Shown here piece after piece: positions 5,520-8,352 of a stretch of DNA of 8,352 nucleotides. The number at the start of each line of letters is the position of its first letter. Positions within the stretch are counted from its first letter, which is position 1. Source of the DNA: an uncultured Collinsella sp. (lineage in GTDB: Bacteria; Actinomycetota; Coriobacteriia; Coriobacteriales; Coriobacteriaceae); contig CABSZR010000054.1 in NCBI GenBank assembly GCA_902482185.1, positions 1 through 8,352 of the forward strand, read 5' to 3'. A model generated the notes under the pieces. That model was not told where the DNA came from. It made no database searches and was given only the letters and a program-made list of their open reading frames with translations. The position numbers and the translations under genes were made by a program.

Positions 5520-6119
5520 ATGTTCAACATTGTGCTGTATGCGCCCGAGATTCCGGCCAATACGGGCAATATCGGCCGCACCTGCGTGGTTACCGGCACC
5601 CGCCTGCATCTGGTGGAGCCGCTGGGGTTTTCGCTCGACGACAAGACGGTACGTCGCGCCGGCCTGGGCTACTGGCAAAACTTGGACGTGACGACCTATG
5701 CCAGCTGGGAGGATTTCCTTGCGCGTAACGGCCTCTCCCCTACCGACGAGCGTCTGCATCTGCTGACCAAAAAGGCGCGCAGGACCTATGCGCAAAGCAC
5801 CTACCGTGACGGTGACTACTTGGTCTTTGGCAGCGAGAGCTCGGGCATTCCCGAGCCACTGCTTGCCGCGGCGCCCGAGCGTTGCGAGCGCATCCCGATG
5901 CTGCGCGATTGTGACTCACTCGACAACGCCGAGGCCTGGGAAGCCCACGATGAATCGCTCGGGCATACCCAGGACAGCCACGAGGCCATCCTTCAACAGG
6001 ATATCTGCGGCAACTTCGTCAATCCGGACGACTACCGCATCAGCGCCCTCAACCTCTCCAACAGCGCCGCCATCGTCCTCTACGAAGCTCTGCGCCAAAC
6101 AGGCTTTCCGGGAATGTGA
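5520..6119 (+). CDS. trmL: TrmL-type tRNA (cytidine/uridine-34) 2'-O-methyltransferase with an internal insertion
   Basis: A 199-residue SPOUT-class methyltransferase. Motif 1 is PEIPANTGNIGR (9-20), motif 2 is LVFGSESSGIPEPLL (101-115) and motif 3 is LNLSNSAAIVLYEALRQ (177-193). These build the trefoil knot that binds S-adenosylmethionine. TrmL methylates the 2'-hydroxyl of the wobble nucleotide of certain leucine tRNAs. Typical members have about 155 residues. The excess here lies almost wholly at about residues 130-172, between RIPML and the SALNLSNS motif, where E. coli TrmL has only a few residues. The insertion keeps the frame and contains DNAEAWEAHDESLGH and DICGNFVNPDDY. The ATG is preceded by AAGGAG with 4-base spacing, and MFNIVLYAPEIP matches the normal family N-terminus, so longer upstream starts are rejected. 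The gene lies directly after the preceding terminator, and its own promoter is not evident. Confidence 0.88.
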   Translation: MFNIVLYAPEIPANTGNIGRTCVVTGTRLHLVEPLGFSLDDKTVRRAGLGYWQNLDVTTYASWEDFLARNGLSPTDERLHLLTKKARRTYAQSTYRDGDYLVFGSESSGIPEPLLAAAPERCERIPMLRDCDSLDNAEAWEAHDESLGHTQDSHEAILQQDICGNFVNPDDYRISALNLSNSAAIVLYEALRQTGFPGM

Positions 6120-6179
6120 CAAAGGGACTGTCTCGTTGTCATATCGGACAATTGTCACATTGACACCCTTCAAACGAGA
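6113..6179. repeat. Overlapping inverted repeats at the trmL 3' end
   Basis: AATGTGACAA (6113-6122), which spans the stop codon, is complementary to TTGTCACATT (6152-6161). Separately, TCTCGTT (6131-6137) pairs with AACGAGA (6173-6179), and AAGGG (6122-6126) pairs with CCCTT (6166-6170). The first and second pairings interlock, so they could form alternative structures or a pseudoknot. No role is known. A degraded mobile repeat is also possible. Confidence 0.4.
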
Positions 6180-6185
6180 TCAGAG

Positions 6186-6226
6186 ATGCCCGCTATTGCA
6201 ACGTAAGGCATCGCGATAGCGGGCAT
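6186..6226. terminator. Hairpin between convergent trmL and the DUF4230 gene
   Basis: ATGCCCGCTAT (6186-6196) pairs with ATAGCGGGCAT (6216-6226). The stem extends inward by a T-G wobble and two further pairs, leaving a 13-base loop. It sits between the ends of two converging genes, which suits a shared terminator. Neither side has a clear T-run. Confidence 0.5.
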
Positions 6227-6262
6227 TCAGCTGAATCAGTAATTTGATTTCAAAGGTAGATA

Positions 6263-6910
6263 TTAATCTTCGAATTCGACATTGACCCTTACGTCTGGAC
6301 CACAGAACGTCGACACCTGCTTTTTCACCAGTTTTACTGCACGTTCATCAGATTTTTCCAGCATGCCACTTTCTTGAACCTTTTGCCTCTGGTCCTTATC
6401 AGCCTGCTGAAGCAATTTATTTAAATCGTCCGTACTGACCTGATTCCAATTAAGAAAACCATTGTCCTCAACGTATTTTTTAAGCGAGTTCGGATCCGTT
6501 GACAACGTCACGATCTCGGAATGCGGAAGCGTAACATTAACAGATTTTATTACCGACTCGTTGTTTTTCGAACGATGGACTTTGACCTTCAGGTTCTCAT
6601 CGTCTACGTTCAAGCCGATATCCGCCTTACCATCGATGGTCGCTACATATCGCTTAGTAGTAAATGGGTTGTTAAAACCAAACGGATTCCCCGCATCGTC
6701 AATATATAGAACCTGAGTAAAATCGTATTCGTAGGTAAGCAACTTCGTTACCGGCTTAATTTCTTCCCGAATCGAATCATCGCTTATAACGGTCTGATCG
6801 CGCGTCAACCACAGGTACACGCAGCCGCCGCAAGCTGCAATCAAGCCTAACGCCAATAGGGCGACAATTATCTTCTGGCCAATTGTTTTAAACGGATTGG
6901 AAACGCTCAT
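6263..6910 (-). CDS. Membrane-anchored DUF4230-type protein
   Basis: A 215-residue protein. The short basic N-terminus is followed by one hydrophobic segment, KIIVALLALGLIAACGGCVYLWL (residues 13-35, quoted in part as IIVALLALGLIAA). The rest is hydrophilic, so it is probably tethered to the cell membrane with the bulk outside. The body follows the DUF4230 pattern: IKPVTKLLTYEYDF (51-64), KADIGLNVDDENLKV (95-109), VTLPHSEIV (126-134), and a long amphipathic helix (about 160-202) ending in a VNVEF strand. The biochemical role of DUF4230 is not known to me. The ATG has GGAGG 11 bases upstream, a slightly long but usable spacing. It follows the DUF6591-like gene on the same strand with a 248-base gap that contains a hairpin, so it is probably a separate unit. 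Base composition is AT-richer than the core genes to the left. Confidence 0.72.
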   Translation of the reverse strand: MSVSNPFKTIGQKIIVALLALGLIAACGGCVYLWLTRDQTVISDDSIREEIKPVTKLLTYEYDFTQVLYIDDAGNPFGFNNPFTTKRYVATIDGKADIGLNVDDENLKVKVHRSKNNESVIKSVNVTLPHSEIVTLSTDPNSLKKYVEDNGFLNWNQVSTDDLNKLLQQADKDQRQKVQESGMLEKSDERAVKLVKKQVSTFCGPDVRVNVEFED

Positions 6911-7158
6911 TTAGCCCTTGTCCTCCAGTTGTCCTCAGGGTAATTACGGACTCAATTCATTTATATTGGGTTTTGATGTCAACCAATTCAGAAAGGAAGG
7001 ACTTAAATCCAACATAATATAAATACACATTCATACGTTAATTTAATACCTATTCTGCTGCACGTAACTTTAGAAAGATTGGGGCACAGACCATAGGCCG
7101 GCACCCCAATCCATACATAGGCATCATAACGCGTTGATCATTCGATCATATGCCCACG
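6911..7158 (-). promoter_or_regulatory. AT-rich intergenic region with promoter-like boxes for the DUF4230 gene
   Basis: On the - strand there is a perfect TTGACA (6977-6982) and a TATAAA (6960-6965). They are only 11 bases apart, so they cannot be partners. TTGACA with the weak TGAATT 17 bases downstream is one possible pair. TATAAA with the poor AATTGG 17 bases upstream is the other. A promoter within about 6950-6990 is likely, but its exact boxes are unresolved. Confidence 0.3.
7077..7111 (-). terminator. Probable terminator of the DUF6591-like secreted protein gene
   Basis: GATTGGGG (7077-7084) pairs with CCCCAATC (7104-7111) around a 19-base loop. On the - strand the stem is followed by TTTCTAAAG. 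It lies about 50 bases after the end of the upstream - strand gene, as expected for its terminator. The large loop and short T-run make it a moderate candidate. Confidence 0.5.
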
Positions 7159-8043
7159 TTAATCAACTGAAACGCTGACGTCCATCCGCTGATCTCGGTC
7201 GCTATATCCAATCATCAGTTCCCGTCCCTTTTTATCCTTTGCGCAAAAACTGCTGTCATACGAATATTCGATGTCCTTGTATCCCTTTTTCTTGCAAGCT
7301 TTGATGTATTTGTCGTACCCATCATGATCGATGCCAAATGCGACAAACGAAAGGCAGTCTTTTTCGTCTAACGACGTATAAACGATAGGGCAGTCAGGCT
7401 TCGGCAAGGATTTTGCAAGGGCTTTTGTTGGCCAGTCATACGCCTTGACACCGCCCTTTGATGAAGTCGTATAGGTTTTCGACTTGAAACTATAGTACTC
7501 GAGATATATCTTTCCATCGCCGCCTAGATAGGCAATAGTCGCCACTGAAGGCTCCATCAGGTCATATTGATTCTGCTGGGCATTGGCGACATAGTCACCA
7601 TGGGTAATGCACGGAACGCTATCAACCGATTCTCGCTTCTCGACGATTCGCTGGCTATCCGCCGTTATTTTCAGCGTTGAATAATCGTGCGCAGCCTCTT
7701 CCTCATCAAAAACGTCAGTAAACAGAAGTTTCTGTTCGTCGGTCAACTCCCCTTTCGGCTCAAACTGAATAGTGAACTGAGCAATATCGAAGCTCGATTT
7801 ATTGTCATATTCAAATGTCATCATCTCGACGCCATCAACAACGCCTTCTGAGACACTCCAATTTAGTTGATCGATTTTTACTGAATCCTTCTTACCTGGC
7901 TTTGGCTTCTTTCCGCTTTTCTTAGTCGTTGCAAATGCGCATGTCGGACTCCAGCCGCGACCCGTAATTCCGAGTGGTAGAGAAATGCCGATTAGCGCCG
8001 CCGCGCTAAAAGCCAGAACTGCCGTAAATAACTTTTTCTTCAT
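7159..8043 (-). CDS. Secreted protein with a DUF6591-like C-terminal region
   Basis: A 294-residue exported protein. Residues 1-38 form a signal peptide: the basic start MKKK, a hydrophobic core (LFTAVLAFSAAALIGI), and an AFA cleavage site (36-38) for signal peptidase I. No lipobox cysteine follows the core. A strongly basic linker (41-57, KKSGKKPKPGKK) comes next, and such segments can bind acidic wall polymers. Residues 58-200 form a beta-rich middle region without a family I can name. The end, about 225-294 (YDKYIKACKKKGYKDIEY, then GRELMIGYSDRD), resembles the DUF6591 domain seen in extracytoplasmic proteins of gut Gram-positives. This is recalled similarity, not a search result. The ATG has AAGGG 7 bases upstream. 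Five cysteines remain in the mature protein (145, 218, 230, 250, 267). Low G+C sets the gene apart from the core genes. Its function is unknown. Confidence 0.7.
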   Translation of the reverse strand: MKKKLFTAVLAFSAAALIGISLPLGITGRGWSPTCAFATTKKSGKKPKPGKKDSVKIDQLNWSVSEGVVDGVEMMTFEYDNKSSFDIAQFTIQFEPKGELTDEQKLLFTDVFDEEEAAHDYSTLKITADSQRIVEKRESVDSVPCITHGDYVANAQQNQYDLMEPSVATIAYLGGDGKIYLEYYSFKSKTYTTSSKGGVKAYDWPTKALAKSLPKPDCPIVYTSLDEKDCLSFVAFGIDHDGYDKYIKACKKKGYKDIEYSYDSSFCAKDKKGRELMIGYSDRDQRMDVSVSVD

Positions 8044-8079
8044 TACATATCCCTTGGTAGTCGTTTAACCTCCCTCTCG

Positions 8080-8120
8080 TCAAATAGCAGACGAATTGGC
8101 GACGCAGTGGCACTATTTGA
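8080..8120. repeat. 8-bp inverted repeat upstream of the secreted-protein gene
   Basis: TCAAATAG (8080-8087) and CTATTTGA (8113-8120) are exact complements with centres 33 bases apart, about three helical turns. The pair lies 37-77 bases upstream of the start of the - strand gene, where an operator would be expected. It could also be chance in AT-rich DNA. Confidence 0.3.
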
Positions 8121-8198
8121 TTCAAGGGCGTGAACTGGATAAACATCGAGGGAAGGAGTGGGCCCTGTGCAATAAACTCCCCTCGTCAAAATGTCTAG

Positions 8199-8352
8199 CT
8201 AAAGAGGACGGGCAGACGGCGAACGGTCATATCCGTTCGCGTCCGCCCGTCTCCAACGATCAAACGTCGATGCGCTAACGTTCAAAAGCATTGCGGCCTC
8301 TTGTCTCGTAACCTCACCTCCTTCGAATGATTTGATGACATCGCGGTAGCTA
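8199..8352 (-). CDS. C-terminal part of a helix-turn-helix protein, possibly recombinase-related (cut by window edge)
   Basis: On the - strand an open frame enters at the right edge (first full codon at 8349-8351) and gives 50 residues before TAG at 8199-8201. It reads SYRDVIKSFEGGEVTRQEAA, then MLLNVSASTFDRWRR and a short polar tail. The segment TRQEAAMLLNVSASTFDRWRR is a clear helix-turn-helix: a first helix containing EAA, a turn at NVS, and a recognition helix STFDRW. This pattern is common at the C-terminus of serine recombinases (HTH_7) and in excisionase-like regulators. The catalytic or sensor part lies outside the window, so the choice cannot be made here. A long hairpin overlaps the last codons. 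If it is a recombinase, it would fit an accessory origin for the AT-rich genes beside it. Confidence 0.55.
   Translation of the reverse strand, partial: SYRDVIKSFEGGEVTRQEAAMLLNVSASTFDRWRRADANGYDRSPSARPL
8207..8251 (-). terminator. Long hairpin overlapping the 3' end of the helix-turn-helix gene
   Basis: GACGGGC (8207-8213) pairs with GCCCGTC (8245-8251). GAC (8215-8217) pairs with GTC (8241-8243), and GCGAACGG (8219-8226) pairs with CCGTTCGC (8233-8240), closing on a 6-base loop. One mismatch (A8214/C8244) and one bulge (G8218) interrupt it. On the - strand CTCTTTAG follows, which includes the stop codon. It probably ends transcription of the gene while still within its last codons. Confidence 0.55.

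Noticed and set aside
8096..8278. A 60-codon + strand open frame near the right edge
   Set aside because: It has no ribosome binding site, crosses a large hairpin, and lies antisense to the helix-turn-helix gene.
1..8352. CRISPR array, tRNA or rRNA genes, or a complete insertion sequence
   Set aside because: No regularly spaced direct repeats, no cloverleaf-like segments with TTCGA arms, and no transposase frame with terminal inverted repeats were seen on reading both strands.

Overview
The window looks like a chromosome segment from a high-GC Gram-positive gut actinobacterium of the Coriobacteriia, most likely Collinsella or a close relative. This is inferred from the GC-rich codon use, the strong AAGGAGG-type ribosome binding sites and the overall look of the proteins. 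No rRNA or other marker gene is present to prove it. No rRNA, tRNA, CRISPR array or complete transposon was found.

Layout. Bases 1-49 hold the last codons of an unidentified + strand gene. A large interrupted palindrome (94-139) then separates it from a convergent patatin-like phospholipase gene (162-1031, - strand) that has its own promoter. Bases 1160-1456 hold a decayed remnant of a cyclic-di-GMP phosphodiesterase (EAL) domain with a large internal deletion. Next, after a 13-bp palindrome, is a 509-residue protein with an intact GGDEF domain, a PAS-like domain and a degenerate second GGDEF domain (1584-3113). A 19-bp perfect hairpin follows. A two-gene operon comes next: an iron-sulfur-flavoprotein-like flavodoxin-fold protein (3225-3848) and an ArsC/Spx-fold protein that lacks the usual N-terminal cysteine (3866-4207). 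After these are a COG0523/CobW-type G3E GTPase, probably a metal chaperone (4294-5424), a textbook intrinsic terminator (5464-5498), and a TrmL-type tRNA wobble 2'-O-methyltransferase (5520-6119) with an extra segment of about 43 residues just before its third SAM-binding motif.

From about 6120 rightward the sequence becomes visibly AT-richer (hand count: 41/60 G+C at 4381-4440 against 24/60 at 7261-7320), and the genes switch to the - strand. This part carries a membrane-anchored DUF4230-type protein (6263-6910), a secreted protein with a DUF6591-like C-terminus (7159-8043), and, at the window edge, the C-terminal end of a helix-turn-helix protein resembling recombinase or DNA-binding tails (8199-8352). 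It reads as an accessory segment beside housekeeping genes.

How the genes work together. The GGDEF protein and the EAL remnant both belong to cyclic-di-GMP signalling, and only the synthase side appears functional. The flavoprotein and the ArsC-like protein are co-transcribed. The GTPase and TrmL are separate housekeeping units. No convincing new multi-gene system is visible. The items most worth a second look are the TrmL insertion, the degenerate GGDEF partner domain, the cysteine-less ArsC-fold protein and the AT-rich envelope-protein segment.
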